64,000 bases of DNA from JBBPYC01 sp038200275 (GTDB lineage Bacteria > Pseudomonadota > Gammaproteobacteria > Burkholderiales > Burkholderiaceae_C), in contig JBBPYC010000012.1 of the NCBI GenBank assembly GCA_038200275.1, positions 12,109 through 76,108 on the forward strand. Direction: 5' to 3'. The notes beneath the pieces are model-generated. The model was not told the origin of the DNA and did not search any database. It saw only the letters and a program-made list of their open reading frames with translations. Below, piece by piece: positions 1 to 8,941 of this stretch. A program made the position numbers and the translations under genes. The first letter of the stretch is position 1. The number at the start of each line of letters is the position of its first letter.

Positions 1-138
1 GCGGCCTGCCAGCAGCCCAGGGTCGCAGCCGAGCGGCCAGCGCAGCGGCTTGCCAAAGCGCACCGACTCAATGCGCGCACCGATCAGCCGTTCGGCCAGA
101 CTTCGGCGGGTGACTTCGACCTCGGGCAACTCGGGCAT
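1..138 (-). CDS. mutM: Formamidopyrimidine-DNA glycosylase (N-terminal part, cut by window edge)
   Basis: MutM/Fpg excises oxidised purines such as 8-oxoguanine from DNA and nicks the abasic site. Only the first 46 residues are in the window, read leftwards from an ATG at 138. The protein begins MPELPEVEVTRR, the hallmark N-terminus in which Pro2 is the Schiff-base nucleophile and Glu3 the general acid; both are present. The gene is divergent from the TPR lipoprotein gene at 211, leaving about 70 bp for two promoters. The rest lies outside the window, so integrity cannot be judged. Confidence 0.95.
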   Translation of the reverse strand, partial: MPELPEVEVTRRSLAERLIGARIESVRFGKPLRWPLGCDPGLLAGR

Positions 139-210
139 GGGAAAAAAGCAGAAAAAGGGCAAGCGGCCACGGAGACCTGAAGGTCTGGAAGCCTCGATTA
201 TTATCAGTCG

Positions 211-2043
211 ATGAAGCCCTACTCCCGCCTTGCCGTGGCCACACTGGTCGCTGTAACACTGACCGCCTGCGCCCAAACGATGTCGGTCGGCGATCCGAGC
301 GCCGATGCGCTGGTGGCCAACGCTGCTCCTGTTGCGCCTGCTCCCCCGACGGCCGATCTGTCGCAGGCCATAGCCACCGAGAAGGCCAGCGCATCGGCGG
401 ATTCCGGGCTGGACGCCCAGCTGTTCTATCAGCTGCTGGTGGGCGAGCTGGAAGCGCGCGGCGGTGAGCCGGGCGCCGGCTTCTCGAGGGTGTTTGAAGC
501 CGCACGCCAGACCGGTGATGCACGGCTCTATCAACATGCGGCCGACATCGCGCTGCAGGCGCGCTCCGGCGAATCCGCACTGCGTGCAGCGCAAGCCTGG
601 AAGGACGCGCACCCCGATTCACGCGACGCAAACCGCTATGTGCTGCAGATCCTGGTGGTCCTGCAACGGCTGTCCGATACGGTGGAACCCCTGATGGCTG
701 CCGTGCGGTTTGCGCCGGCTGCTGAGCGCCCGCAGATGCTGCTTGCGGTGCCCCGTGCTTATGCGCGTGCAGAGGACAAGCAGCTTGCGGCGCGCGTGGT
801 CGAAGAAGCCCTCGCGCCCTGGGCGAAGGATCCAGAGATCGGTGCCGACAGCTGGGTTGCGATTGGCCGGGTGCGGTTGGCAGCCAACTACCCCAGCGGG
901 GCGCTCGAGGCCGCGCAGCGCGCCCAAGCGCTCGACGAGCAATCCGAAGGCGCAGCGCTGCTCGCGCTTGAGCTGATGGCCGACCAGCCGCAACAAGCCG
1001 AGCCGCTCGTGAAGCGCCAACTGGCCACAAAGCAGACCGATCCCGCTGTGCGCATGGGCTACGCGCGCGCACTGATTGAAAAGCAGCGCTGGCTGGACGC
1101 CGCCGCGCAGCTCGACGCCGTTACCAGCCAGCAGCCGACGTTTGCGCAGGGCTGGCTGTTGCGCGGCGCGCTCGAAGCGCAGCAAGAGCAACTCGACGCC
1201 GCACAGACATCGTTGAAGCGCTTTCTGGAATTGACCGGTGCCGACGCACCTGGCGACCAGCAGTTTGCAAGCAACCAGGCACAGGCCTACCTGACGTTGT
1301 CGCAGATCGCCGAGAAGCGCAAGGATTACGCGGGTGCGCAAGCCTGGCTCGACAAGATTCCGGATGTCGATCAGTTGATGGCCGCCCAGTTGCGGCGCGC
1401 GTCGATCCTGGCCGCCGACGGCAAGATGGAGCAGGCGCGCCAGCTGCTTCGTGGGCTCCCGGAGCGCACGGCCGGCGATGCGCGCATGAAGCTGCTCGCC
1501 GAAGTGCAATTGCTGCGCGACAACAAGCAATACGCCCAGGCGTACGACGTGCTGGCCGCCGAGATTGCGCGTGCCAAAGGCGACGATGCGACCGAACTGC
1601 TATATGACCAGGCGATGTTGGCCGAAAAACTTGGCCGCATCGATGAAATGGAACGCCTGCTGCGGCAGTTGATCGCGGCGAAGCCGGGCTTCTACCATGC
1701 TTACAACGCGCTTGGCTATTCGCTCGCGGACCGCAACCTGCGGCTCGACGAAGCGCGCGATCTGGTGCAAAAGGCGCTGAGTCTTGCGCCGGGCGATCCA
1801 TTCATCACCGACAGCCTGGGTTGGGTCGAGTTTCGCGCGGGCAACTGGGACAAGGCTGCTGAGATTTTGGGCGGAGCGTATAAGACCAAGCCGGACGCCG
1901 AGATCGGGGCGCATTACGGCGAAGTGCTCTGGAACATGAACCGCAAGGACGAAGCACGCGAAATCTGGAAGCAAGGTTTGCGCACCAACCCGGACAGCGA
2001 CGTGCTGCGCGATACATTGAAGCGGCTGCAGGTCGGGCTTTGA
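211..2043 (+). CDS. Tetratricopeptide-repeat lipoprotein upstream of lolB
   Basis: A 610-residue exported protein. The N-terminus has a short positive region, a hydrophobic stretch and the lipobox LTAC with Cys20, so a signal peptidase II lipoprotein is predicted. The remainder is alanine-rich helical repeats of TPR type; the clearest are near residues 495-560 (YHAYNALGYSLADR, then DPFITDSLGWVEFRAGN). The following lolB gene begins within about 20 bp of the stop or overlaps it, so the two are probably one transcript. The position between mutM and lolB-ispE is a known betaproteobacterial arrangement. No catalytic motif is visible; a scaffolding role at the envelope is inference. Confidence 0.88.
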   Translation: MKPYSRLAVATLVAVTLTACAQTMSVGDPSADALVANAAPVAPAPPTADLSQAIATEKASASADSGLDAQLFYQLLVGELEARGGEPGAGFSRVFEAARQTGDARLYQHAADIALQARSGESALRAAQAWKDAHPDSRDANRYVLQILVVLQRLSDTVEPLMAAVRFAPAAERPQMLLAVPRAYARAEDKQLAARVVEEALAPWAKDPEIGADSWVAIGRVRLAANYPSGALEAAQRAQALDEQSEGAALLALELMADQPQQAEPLVKRQLATKQTDPAVRMGYARALIEKQRWLDAAAQLDAVTSQQPTFAQGWLLRGALEAQQEQLDAAQTSLKRFLELTGADAPGDQQFASNQAQAYLTLSQIAEKRKDYAGAQAWLDKIPDVDQLMAAQLRRASILAADGKMEQARQLLRGLPERTAGDARMKLLAEVQLLRDNKQYAQAYDVLAAEIARAKGDDATELLYDQAMLAEKLGRIDEMERLLRQLIAAKPGFYHAYNALGYSLADRNLRLDEARDLVQKALSLAPGDPFITDSLGWVEFRAGNWDKAAEILGGAYKTKPDAEIGAHYGEVLWNMNRKDEAREIWKQGLRTNPDSDVLRDTLKRLQVGL

Positions 2044-2063
2044 CGCACGGCGCAGCAGCACGC

Positions 2064-2579
2064 ATGCAACCGCAACGGCCATCAGCGGCAATCGGGCGTC
2101 GGCTGGCCAGCATTGCGTTCGCTTCTATTTTCATAGTGGGATGCGCCTACCGCACCAGCGCTCCGGGCCCGATTGATCAAAAAATCGCCTTCTGGAGCGG
2201 CCGCTTGTCGCTGCAGGTCGCGTCTGAGCCGCCACAGGCCTTCTTCGCTTCGTTCGAGCTCAAGGGCAACGCACAAAGCGGCGAGCTGCTGTTGTTTACG
2301 CCGCTGGGCAGTACCTTCGCCGCGCTGGCCTGGACGCCGACCAGTGCGCGCCTCACTCGCGGCGGCGAGGTGCGCGAATTTGCATCGGTCGACGAACTTG
2401 TGCAGGCTGCAACGGGTGCGTCTTTTCCAGTAACTGCGCTGTTTTCCTGGCTGGTCGGAACGCAGATTTCAGTGACTGGCTGGGACGCCGATCTGTCCCG
2501 CATCGACACCGGTCGGCTCGTGGCGGCACGCACCATGCCGCTGCCCACTGCAGAACTCAAGATCGTGCTGGATCGCTGA
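2064..2579 (+). CDS. lolB: Outer-membrane lipoprotein insertion factor LolB
   Basis: LolB receives lipoproteins from the periplasmic carrier LolA and inserts them in the outer membrane. From the ATG at 2064 the product is 171 residues, with a signal peptide ending in a lipobox (IVGC, Cys27). The mature part has typical LolB features: KIAFWSGRLSLQV early, LLLFTPLGSTFAALAW in the middle, and FSWLVG leading to the final strands. An upstream TTG at 2040 overlaps the preceding stop and would add eight residues; the ATG is preferred because it gives a normal-length signal peptide. It sits between the TPR lipoprotein and ispE, as in other betaproteobacteria. Confidence 0.85.
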   Translation: MQPQRPSAAIGRRLASIAFASIFIVGCAYRTSAPGPIDQKIAFWSGRLSLQVASEPPQAFFASFELKGNAQSGELLLFTPLGSTFAALAWTPTSARLTRGGEVREFASVDELVQAATGASFPVTALFSWLVGTQISVTGWDADLSRIDTGRLVAARTMPLPTAELKIVLDR

Positions 2580-2702
2580 ATTGGGACTCATCCCCACGCT
2601 TCGCTCCCTCTGGCCGGTTTCCGCGCACCCTCGGCTGGAACCGGCGCCTGCGACCGGGGCGGTCCCGTCCGCAGTCCCTGCCGGATTTGGCTGCGCCCAT
2701 TG
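2580..2702 (+). repeat. Dispersed 3'-end repeat, copy A (after lolB)
   Basis: This intergenic stretch starts at the lolB stop codon and resembles four other stretches in the window (8789, 31511, 36471 reverse, 44103). Shared blocks are a CCCCACGCTTCGCTC-like start, a GG(C/T)CGG block, a C-rich centre, and a tail near TTGGCT. The arms CCGGTT (2614-2619) and AACCGG (2639-2644) are perfectly complementary and would form a hairpin in the transcript. No coding potential is evident. Confidence 0.7.
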
Positions 2703-2759
2703 CACCGGTCGCAGTCAAAGCATGCGCCGTGGGTTTCTTTAGCGTTGCCAAAGGGCACC

Positions 2760-3629
2760 ATGCTCCACGCGATCCATGATGTGCCGGCACCGGCCAAGCT
2801 GAACCTGTTCCTGCACGTGCTCGGACGCCGGGCGGACGGTCTGCACGATCTGCAGTCGGCATTCATGCTGATCGACTGGTGTGACAGGCTGCACTTCGAG
2901 CAGCGCCCGGGTGCTCGCATCACGCGCACGGACCGGACGATTGCTCTGCCCGCCGACGATCTCACGGTGCGCGCTGCACGTGCGCTGCAGGCTGCCACGG
3001 GCTGCGACGCCGGGGTGCACATCGAAATCGAAAAATACGTTCCAGCCGAAGCCGGACTGGGCGGCGGCTCGTCTGACGCAGCGAGCTGCCTGCTCGCGTT
3101 GAATCGGCTTTGGGGGCTCGGGCTGTCGCTGGCGGCGCTTGAACGCATCGGGCTGTCGCTGGGTGCGGACATACCGTTTTTCCTGCGTGGCCAAGGCGCT
3201 GCCTGGGTCGAAGGCGTGGGCGACCGGATCGTGCCGATTGCGCTGCCGGCCGCGTGCTTTATCGTGCTCAAGCCGCCGTCGGGGCTGTCTACCGCATCGA
3301 TTTTCGCGGCGCCGTCTTTGAAACGCGATACAGCGGCTGCTACAATCGCTGGCTTTGCTGCGGACCCATGGGGCTTTGGCCGCAACGATCTGCAACCGGT
3401 TGCCGAGCAACTCAGCGGTGAACTGTCGGTGGGTCTGAAATGGCTTGCAGCGCGCGGTCTGGCCGCGCGGATGACGGGTTCGGGCAGTGCGCTATTCGCG
3501 CGGTTGACCCAGACGGGTGAACGCGTGGCAGCCGAGGGGCCATCTCTGCCGGCAGGTTGGCAGATGCGCGAATGCAGCGGATTGCCTCAGCATCCGCTGC
3601 AACACTGGGCAGCCAGTGAGGAAGATTGA
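2760..3629 (+). CDS. ispE: 4-diphosphocytidyl-2-C-methyl-D-erythritol kinase
   Basis: IspE phosphorylates CDP-methylerythritol at the 2-hydroxyl in the non-mevalonate isoprenoid pathway, using ATP in the cytosol. The 289-residue product has the expected N-terminus PAPAKLNLFLHVLGRR, with the substrate-binding Lys13. The GHMP-kinase glycine loop is AGLGGGSSDAAS at about residues 104-115, and the catalytic Asp lies in LGADIPFFL. The ATG at 2760 is chosen because it begins directly before the conserved first strand; an in-frame upstream start would add about 20 unconserved residues. It is followed by tRNA-Gln and prs, a conserved order. Confidence 0.95.
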   Translation: MLHAIHDVPAPAKLNLFLHVLGRRADGLHDLQSAFMLIDWCDRLHFEQRPGARITRTDRTIALPADDLTVRAARALQAATGCDAGVHIEIEKYVPAEAGLGGGSSDAASCLLALNRLWGLGLSLAALERIGLSLGADIPFFLRGQGAAWVEGVGDRIVPIALPAACFIVLKPPSGLSTASIFAAPSLKRDTAAATIAGFAADPWGFGRNDLQPVAEQLSGELSVGLKWLAARGLAARMTGSGSALFARLTQTGERVAAEGPSLPAGWQMRECSGLPQHPLQHWAASEED

Positions 3630-3638
3630 AGAGGCGCG

Positions 3639-3666
3639 TTGCGGTCTGTTTGTACGAACACCGCAA
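3639..3666. repeat. Inverted repeat between ispE and tRNA-Gln
   Basis: TTGCGG (3639-3644) is complementary to CCGCAA (3661-3666), with an inner TGTT/AACA pairing. No U-tract follows, so it is not a standard intrinsic terminator. It could be a weak ispE terminator or part of the tRNA promoter region. Confidence 0.4.
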
Positions 3667-3686
3667 TGGTCAAATGAGAAAGAGTT

Positions 3687-3763
3687 AGGGGAGTCGCCAA
3701 GTTGGTTAAGGCACTGGATTTTGATTCCAGCATGCGAAGGTTCGAATCCTTCCTCCCCTGCCA
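3687..3763 (+). tRNA. tRNA-Gln (anticodon TTG)
   Basis: The acceptor arms AGGGGAG (3687-3693) and CTCCCCT (3753-3759) pair over seven bases, followed by a G discriminator and an encoded CCA. The anticodon stem CTGGA/TCCAG (3714-3718 and 3726-3730) encloses TTTTGAT, giving anticodon TTG at 3721-3723. The T-arm carries the GGTTCGAATCC signature. The gene is complete and lies between ispE and prs, as in many betaproteobacteria. Confidence 0.97.
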
Positions 3764-3891
3764 AACCAGCACCATATCGTTGAGGCTTGAGACAATTGGC
3801 CTGTATTGAGCCGGCGTCTTCCTGTCATCAACCGTCGGATCGTCTCCGCGCGCCGCGACGACCGCACCAAACCACAGCCGGGATCTTCTCC

Positions 3892-4869
3892 ATGCACGCC
3901 GCTTCCCACCCCGACTTCATGGTGTTTTCCGGCAACGCGAACCGCGCGTTGGCTGAAGAGATCGCGCGGCACCTCGGCACTTCACTTGGCGCTGCTTCGG
4001 TGGGCCGATTCTCCGACGGCGAAGTCACCGTCGAGATCAATCAGAACGTCCGGGCCCGCGATGTGTTCGTGGTGCAACCCACTTGCGCGCCGACCAACGA
4101 GCACCTGATGGAGCTGTTGATCATGGTCGATGCGCTGAAGCGCGCATCGGCCGAGCGCATTTGCGCGGTGATCCCCTACTTCGGCTACGCACGACAGGAC
4201 CGCCGGCCGCGGTCCACACGCGTGCCGATCACGGCCAAGGTGGTGGCGAATCTGCTGGAGACCTGTGGCGTCTCACGCATCCTCACGATGGACCTGCACG
4301 CCGACCAGATCCAGGGCTTTTTCGACATCCCCGTAGACAACATTTATGCCTCTCCTGTGCTGCTCGCCGATGTGCGCGCCAAGCATGCGGATGACTTGAT
4401 CGTGGTGAGCCCGGACGTTGGCGGCGTGGTGCGCGCGCGCGCGCTGGCCAAGCAACTCGACACCGATCTGGCCATCATCGACAAGCGTCGCCCGCGTGCG
4501 AACGTCAGCGAAGTGATGCACGTCATCGGCGAGATCGAAGGCCGCAACTGCGTGATCATGGACGACATGGTGGACACCGCAGGCACCTTGGTAAAAGCCG
4601 CCGAAGTGCTGAAAGAACGCGGTGCCAAGCAGGTTTATGCGTATTGCACGCACGCCATTCTTTCGGGCCCGGCGATCGAGCGGATCGAGAACGGCCCGGC
4701 GCTCGACGAACTCGTTGTCACCGACACGATCCCGCTTGGCGAGGCGGCTGCAAGCTGCAGCAAGATTCGCCAGCTGTCGGTCGCTTCGCTGATTGCCGAG
4801 ACGATGCAGCGCATTGCGACCGGGGAGTCGGTCATGAGTCTGTTTTCAGATCAGGAAAAACTGTTCTAG
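3892..4869 (+). CDS. prs: Ribose-phosphate pyrophosphokinase
   Basis: Prs transfers pyrophosphate from ATP to ribose 5-phosphate to make PRPP for purine, pyrimidine, histidine, tryptophan and NAD synthesis. The 325-residue product carries the flexible-loop motif YARQDRRPRSTRVPITAK, the motif DLHADQIQGFFDIPVDN, and the PRPP-binding signature VIMDDMVDTAGTL. The ATG at 3892 is preferred because the conserved fold starts with FMVFSGNANRALA soon after it; upstream in-frame sequence is not conserved in type. A strong intrinsic terminator follows at 4883. Confidence 0.96.
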   Translation: MHAASHPDFMVFSGNANRALAEEIARHLGTSLGAASVGRFSDGEVTVEINQNVRARDVFVVQPTCAPTNEHLMELLIMVDALKRASAERICAVIPYFGYARQDRRPRSTRVPITAKVVANLLETCGVSRILTMDLHADQIQGFFDIPVDNIYASPVLLADVRAKHADDLIVVSPDVGGVVRARALAKQLDTDLAIIDKRRPRANVSEVMHVIGEIEGRNCVIMDDMVDTAGTLVKAAEVLKERGAKQVYAYCTHAILSGPAIERIENGPALDELVVTDTIPLGEAAASCSKIRQLSVASLIAETMQRIATGESVMSLFSDQEKLF

Positions 4870-4882
4870 AAAACGTCAGTCG

Positions 4883-4916
4883 GCTCGGTACTCCTGAGGG
4901 GGTGCGAGCTTTTTTT
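4883..4916 (+). terminator. Intrinsic terminator between prs and rplY
   Basis: GCTCG (4883-4887) pairs with CGAGC (4905-4909), and an inner CTCC/GGGG pairing closes the stem over a small internal loop. A run of seven T (4910-4916) follows directly. It probably ends or attenuates prs transcription before rplY. Confidence 0.7.
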
Positions 4917-4965
4917 ACAACGTGGGTCGCACTGGTCGCGGTCGGCCCAGCACAGGAGTAATCGC

Positions 4966-5655
4966 ATGAAATTCGTCGCTTTTGAGCGCGCCAAGCAGGG
5001 CACGGGTGCGAGCCGCCGTCTCCGCATCAGCGGCAAGACGCCGGGCATCGTCTACGGCGGCACCGGCCAGCCGGAGCTGATCGAGCTCGATCACAACGCG
5101 CTGTGGCATGCATTGAAAAAGGAAGCTTTCCACTCATCGATCCTTGAGATGGAAGTGGCTGGCAAAGTCAACCGCGTGCTGCTGCGCGACGTGCAGATGC
5201 ACCCGTACAAGCAGCTGGTGCTGCACGTGGACTTCCAGCGTGTGCTGGCTACGGAAAAAATCCACGTCAAGGTGCCGTTCCACTTCACGGGTGAGGACGC
5301 ATCGCCGGCCGTCAAGCTCGCCAAGTGCCTGGTCAATCACATCATGACCGAGCTTGAGGTCACTTGCCTCCCAGCCGATCTGCCCGAGCACATCGAGGTC
5401 GACCTGTCGAACCTGGTGAAGGGCGACACGATCCACCTGAGCGCGATCAAACTGCCGAACGGCCTGAGCCCCGCACTGCATGGTCAAGAAGATCCGGTGA
5501 TCGTCTCGGTGGTGAACCCGCTGGTCGACGAAGGCCTGGAAGAAGAAGCCGAAGCCACCGCAGCGATCGTGGCCGAAGAGCATGCCGAAGAAGCTGCTGC
5601 CGAAGCGGAAAAAGAAGAGGAAAAAGACGCCGACAAGGACGCAGAGAAGAAGTAA
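4966..5655 (+). CDS. rplY: 50S ribosomal protein L25 (CTC/general stress form)
   Basis: L25 binds 5S rRNA in the central protuberance of the large subunit. The 229-residue product is the long CTC-type form. An N-terminal 5S-binding domain (about 1-95; GASRRLRISGKTPGIVYGG) is followed by a beta domain (about 96-190; PFHFTGEDASPAVK, VDLSNLVKGDTIHLS). The final 35 or so residues are almost entirely Ala, Glu, Lys and Asp, a low-complexity acidic tail common in betaproteobacterial homologues. ATG 4966 follows the Shine-Dalgarno-like sequence CAGGAG. The next gene, pth, is the usual neighbour. Confidence 0.95.
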   Translation: MKFVAFERAKQGTGASRRLRISGKTPGIVYGGTGQPELIELDHNALWHALKKEAFHSSILEMEVAGKVNRVLLRDVQMHPYKQLVLHVDFQRVLATEKIHVKVPFHFTGEDASPAVKLAKCLVNHIMTELEVTCLPADLPEHIEVDLSNLVKGDTIHLSAIKLPNGLSPALHGQEDPVIVSVVNPLVDEGLEEEAEATAAIVAEEHAEEAAAEAEKEEEKDADKDAEKK

Positions 5656-5720
5656 CGTCGTCTCACCCTGGAATCGGTGCAGGCCGCCGTTGCGGCATCT
5701 GCCTTGGTTCCCCGCCGATG

Positions 5721-5750
5721 GCTCGCCTTGTGCGGGCCGTTTTTCTTTGT
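5721..5750 (+). terminator. Intrinsic terminator after rplY
   Basis: GGCTCGC (5721-5727) and GCGGGCC (5733-5739) form a seven-pair stem with one G-U pair over the loop CTTGT, followed by GTTTTTCTTT. This is a clear Rho-independent terminator between rplY and pth. Confidence 0.8.
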
Positions 5751-5824
5751 TGGCGCAAGCCCCGACGCGGCTCAGTCCCGAATGCAGGAGTCACTGGCGT
5801 CTGCATTGCCGATAATCCTTGCGC

Positions 5825-6481
5825 ATGATCAAGCTGTTCGTCGGCCTCGGCAATCCCGGCCCTGAGTATGAGGATACGCGCCACAACGCAGGGTTCTGGT
5901 GGCTCGACGCGCTTGCGCGCGATCTGAAGTTGTCGCTGGCGCCCGATCGGGGGTACCACGGCCTTGTGGCGCGTTCGACGATCGCTGGCGCCCCCGCTTG
6001 GCTGCTTGCGCCGCAGACATTCATGAACCTGAGCGGCAAGTCGGTCGCCGCGCTTGCACGGTTCTACAAAATTGCGCCCGAGAACATTCTGGTCGTGCAT
6101 GACGAACTGGACCTGCCACCCGGCCAAGCCAAGCTCAAGTTCGGCGGCAGCCATGCAGGCCACAACGGTCTGCGCGACATCCACGCGCAACTCGGCACCG
6201 GCGACTACTGGCGGCTGCGCTTGGGCATCGGTCATCCAGGCGTCAAGGCCGCGGTGATCAACTGGGTGCTCAAGAAACCGCTGAAGGAGCAGCGTGAGTC
6301 GATCGACGACGCCGTGATGCGCAGTCTGCACGCTGTGCCGGCGCTGGTCGCCGGCGAGATGGACAAGGCCACGATGCTGATCCACACGACCACCCCGCCT
6401 CGACCCAAACCGCCGCGCAATACGCCGGTGCCACTCGGCGCAGCGACGACCGACTCACCAGAAAAACCGGTCCCTCCATGA
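5825..6481 (+). CDS. pth: Peptidyl-tRNA hydrolase
   Basis: Pth cleaves the ester bond of peptidyl-tRNAs that drop off ribosomes, recycling tRNA. The 218-residue product has the family signature GLGNPGPEYEDTRHNAGFW with catalytic His20, the supporting Asp93 in VVHDELDLPPG, and GGSHAGHNGLRDI for substrate binding. These numbers match the E. coli enzyme. The ATG at 5825 is chosen over an in-frame TTG two codons earlier. The C-terminal 20-30 residues are proline-rich and variable. The stop overlaps the start of the following pseudogene (ATGA). Confidence 0.96.
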   Translation: MIKLFVGLGNPGPEYEDTRHNAGFWWLDALARDLKLSLAPDRGYHGLVARSTIAGAPAWLLAPQTFMNLSGKSVAALARFYKIAPENILVVHDELDLPPGQAKLKFGGSHAGHNGLRDIHAQLGTGDYWRLRLGIGHPGVKAAVINWVLKKPLKEQRESIDDAVMRSLHAVPALVAGEMDKATMLIHTTTPPRPKPPRNTPVPLGAATTDSPEKPVPP

Positions 6482-7681
6482 ACGCCGACAACCCATTGCG
6501 CATCCCCGTGCTCATCGCCGGCGGCGGCATTGGCGGCTTTGCTGCCGCGCCTGCGAACTCGCGCCAGGGCTACCCCCAGTGAAGGTGCTGGAGCAGGCCA
6601 GCCAGATCGGTGAGATCGGCACCGGATTCCAGTTTGGGCCGAACGCATTCGCCGCATTCGATGCGCTCGGCATGGGTGAGGAGGCACGCAGCCTGGCGGT
6701 CTACACCGATGAGATGGTGATGCACGACGCGGTGGACGAGTCGCTGGCCGCATCCCGGTCGGTGCAGCGTTTCGCAAACGCTCCAGCAATCCCTATGCGG
6801 TGATCCACCGGGACGACATGTATCTGTCGCTGCTGCATGCGGCGCAGCAGACGCAGCGCATCGAGATCGCGACATCCCCCTGCATCCAGCGGGTCAAGCA
6901 GACCGATGATCACAGCGTCACTGCTGTTGGCACCAAAGGCAATGTCCCCCGCGGCGGCACGCTGATTGGCGCGGACGGTGTGAAGTCTGCTGTGCGCCGG
7001 CAGTACGTGGGCGACGAGGCACGTGTGTCGGGCCACGTGGTGTACCGCGCGGTGGTCGAGCGGGAAGATTTCCCGGCCGACCTGCGCTGAAACGCAGCGG
7101 CGATCTGGGTTGGCCCGAACCGCCATCTCGTGCACTACCCGCTGCGCGGCGGCCAGCAATACAACGTGGTGGCCACGTTCCATTCGCGCAATCAGGAACG
7201 GTGGAGCGTGCGCAAAGGCAGTCGCACCGAAGTGAAAACTGCTTCAAAGGAATTTGCTCCAAGGCGCCCCAGTTGATCGACATGCCCAAGGACTGGACCC
7301 GCTGAGCCACTGCGGACTGCGAGCCGATCGGCCAGTGGACCCAACCAACGCGAAGCGCTGCTGCGTGAAGCCGCGCATCCGATGCTGCAATACCTCGCAC
7401 AAGATGCCGGTATGGCGCTGGAAGATGTGGTGACATGGGGCGAAGCGCTGCGTGTGCACGATGGCGACTGGCGCCGCGCGTTCGCGCATTATGAATGCTC
7501 GCGGGTTGCACGTACCGTGCGGGTGGTGCTGTCTTCGCGTGAGATGGGCCGCATCTTCCACGCCCGAGGCGTCGAACGACTGATGCGTAACGATCTCTGG
7601 AAGGAGCGTACGTCAGAGCGCTTTTACGACGCCCTCGAACGGCTGTATGGCTGGAAGGTCGAGCACTGCCTGGCTGCCTGA
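6478..7681 (+). pseudogene. 3-hydroxybenzoate 6-hydroxylase-like FAD monooxygenase, multiply broken
   Basis: Pieces of one flavoprotein monooxygenase are readable in order but in different frames. They are an FAD-binding start (LIAGGGIGG), then KVLEQASQIGEIGTGFQFG, then YAVIHRDDMYLSLLHAAQ, then GTLIGADGVKSAVRRQYVG, then HLVHYPLRGGQQYNVV, and finally MLQYLAQDAGMALEDVV to a YGWKVEHCLAA end. I recognise this as the 3-hydroxybenzoate 6-hydroxylase/salicylate-type class, from memory of the family. Lesions include frameshifts near 6571 and 6780, a TGA at 7088 where a Trp codon is expected, a frameshift near 7240, another TGA near 7302, and a small deletion before the AAHPMLQY motif. The number of lesions argues against sequencing error. 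Confidence 0.85.
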
Positions 7682-7771
7682 AGCCCTTTGGCGCCGAACG
7701 CGGTCGGCATATTATGAGCGGTTAGACCAAGTTCTTTTCCCATCAATCGACAACACGAGACATTCGGACTA

Positions 7772-8788
7772 ATGACCAAAAAGCCTTCCATTCATCGTCG
7801 TTCACTGATCGCCGCTGCAGTCGTTGCATCCGTCGCGGCATTCCTGCAGCCAACGGCCGCACTCGCGCAGTCATCCGACAACGCCGCCAACTGGCCGACG
7901 CAGCCCGTCAAAGTCATCGTCGGCTTCCCCGCCGGCAGCTCGCCGGACCTGGTCGCGCGCACCATCAGTGAGCCACTGGCGCAACTGCTTGGCCAGCCCG
8001 TGATCGTCGACAACAAGCCCGGTGCGGGCGGCAATATCGGCACCGATGCGGTTGCCAAAGCCACCGACAATCAAACGTTCGGCATCACGATCAACGGGCC
8101 CTTGACGACCGCGCCCAAGCTCTACCGCAAGTTGCCGTACGACGTTGACAAAGATCTGCGGCTGTTGTCGCTGGCCGCGGTCAGCCCGCAGGTGCTGGTG
8201 GTCGACAATGAACTGCCGGTGCAGACCGTGACCGAGTTCTTGAAGTATGCGAAGGAGCAGAAATCGTCGCTTGCTTTCGGCTCGGTCGGCATCGGCTCAG
8301 GCTCCCACCTGACGGCCGAGTTGTTTGCCGCGCAGACCGGCATCGATTTGCTGCACGTGCCCTATCAGAGCTTCCCGCAAGTGACCAACGCGATCGTCGG
8401 GCACCAGATCAAGGTCGCGTTCATGGCGCCTTCGGGCGCGTTGGCACAGGCCAAGGCCGGCAAAGTCAAGGTGCTTGCGGTGACGTCGGCCAAGGCATCG
8501 GATGCGGCTCCCGGCGTGCCGACGGTGGCCGACGCGGCCAACCTGCCAGGCTTCAAGGCCGAGCTGTGGATCGGCGCGATCGCACCGAAATCGATGCCCG
8601 AGCCGATCGCCGACAAGCTCGCCAGCGCGATTGCAAAGATCCTCAATTCGCCCGAGACGCGCGACAAACTCGCGCTGCAAGGCTGGGAAGCCGTGGGCTC
8701 CACGCCGAAGGAAATGGCCGAGCGCGTGCAGACCGACACCACGATGTGGGGCGACGTAATCAAGCGGGCCAAGGTAGAAATCGAGTGA
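7772..8788 (+). CDS. Bug-family (tripartite tricarboxylate) periplasmic binding protein
   Basis: A 338-residue exported solute receptor of the TctC/Bug family, which bind carboxylates and related small ligands. The signal sequence contains HRRSLIAA and ends near ALAQ. The mature part shows the family landmarks WPTQPVKVIVGFPAGSSPD and VDNKPGAGGNIGTDAVAKA, and FGSVGIGSGSHLTAELF in the ligand-binding lobe. No membrane subunits (TctA/TctB) are nearby, which is usual for Bug proteins in Burkholderiales. It follows the hydroxylase pseudogene, which may once have shared its substrate; that link is inference. Confidence 0.92.
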   Translation: MTKKPSIHRRSLIAAAVVASVAAFLQPTAALAQSSDNAANWPTQPVKVIVGFPAGSSPDLVARTISEPLAQLLGQPVIVDNKPGAGGNIGTDAVAKATDNQTFGITINGPLTTAPKLYRKLPYDVDKDLRLLSLAAVSPQVLVVDNELPVQTVTEFLKYAKEQKSSLAFGSVGIGSGSHLTAELFAAQTGIDLLHVPYQSFPQVTNAIVGHQIKVAFMAPSGALAQAKAGKVKVLAVTSAKASDAAPGVPTVADAANLPGFKAELWIGAIAPKSMPEPIADKLASAIAKILNSPETRDKLALQGWEAVGSTPKEMAERVQTDTTMWGDVIKRAKVEIE

Positions 8789-8898
8789 CACCCCCACGCT
8801 GCACTCGCTACGGTCGGCTTTCGCGTACCCCCGGCCGGGGCCGGCGCTTACGGCTTGGCGGAGCCAGCTCCGTAGCCCCCGCTGGACTTGGCTCCGTG
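8789..8898 (+). repeat. Dispersed 3'-end repeat, copy B (after Bug gene)
   Basis: The element begins directly after the TGA at 8786-8788 with CACCCCCACGCTGCACTCGC and ends near GGACTTGGCTCC. It contains a perfect 12-nt palindrome CCCCGGCCGGGG (8829-8840) inside flanking TCGGC/GCCGG arms, and a GGAGC/GCTCC hairpin. It aligns with copies A, C and D over nearly its whole length and has the same orientation as the gene it follows. Confidence 0.75.
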
Positions 8899-8941
8899 AT
8901 TTTGGGCGACATCGGATTGCCAACGGTGCGAATGGGGCCGC

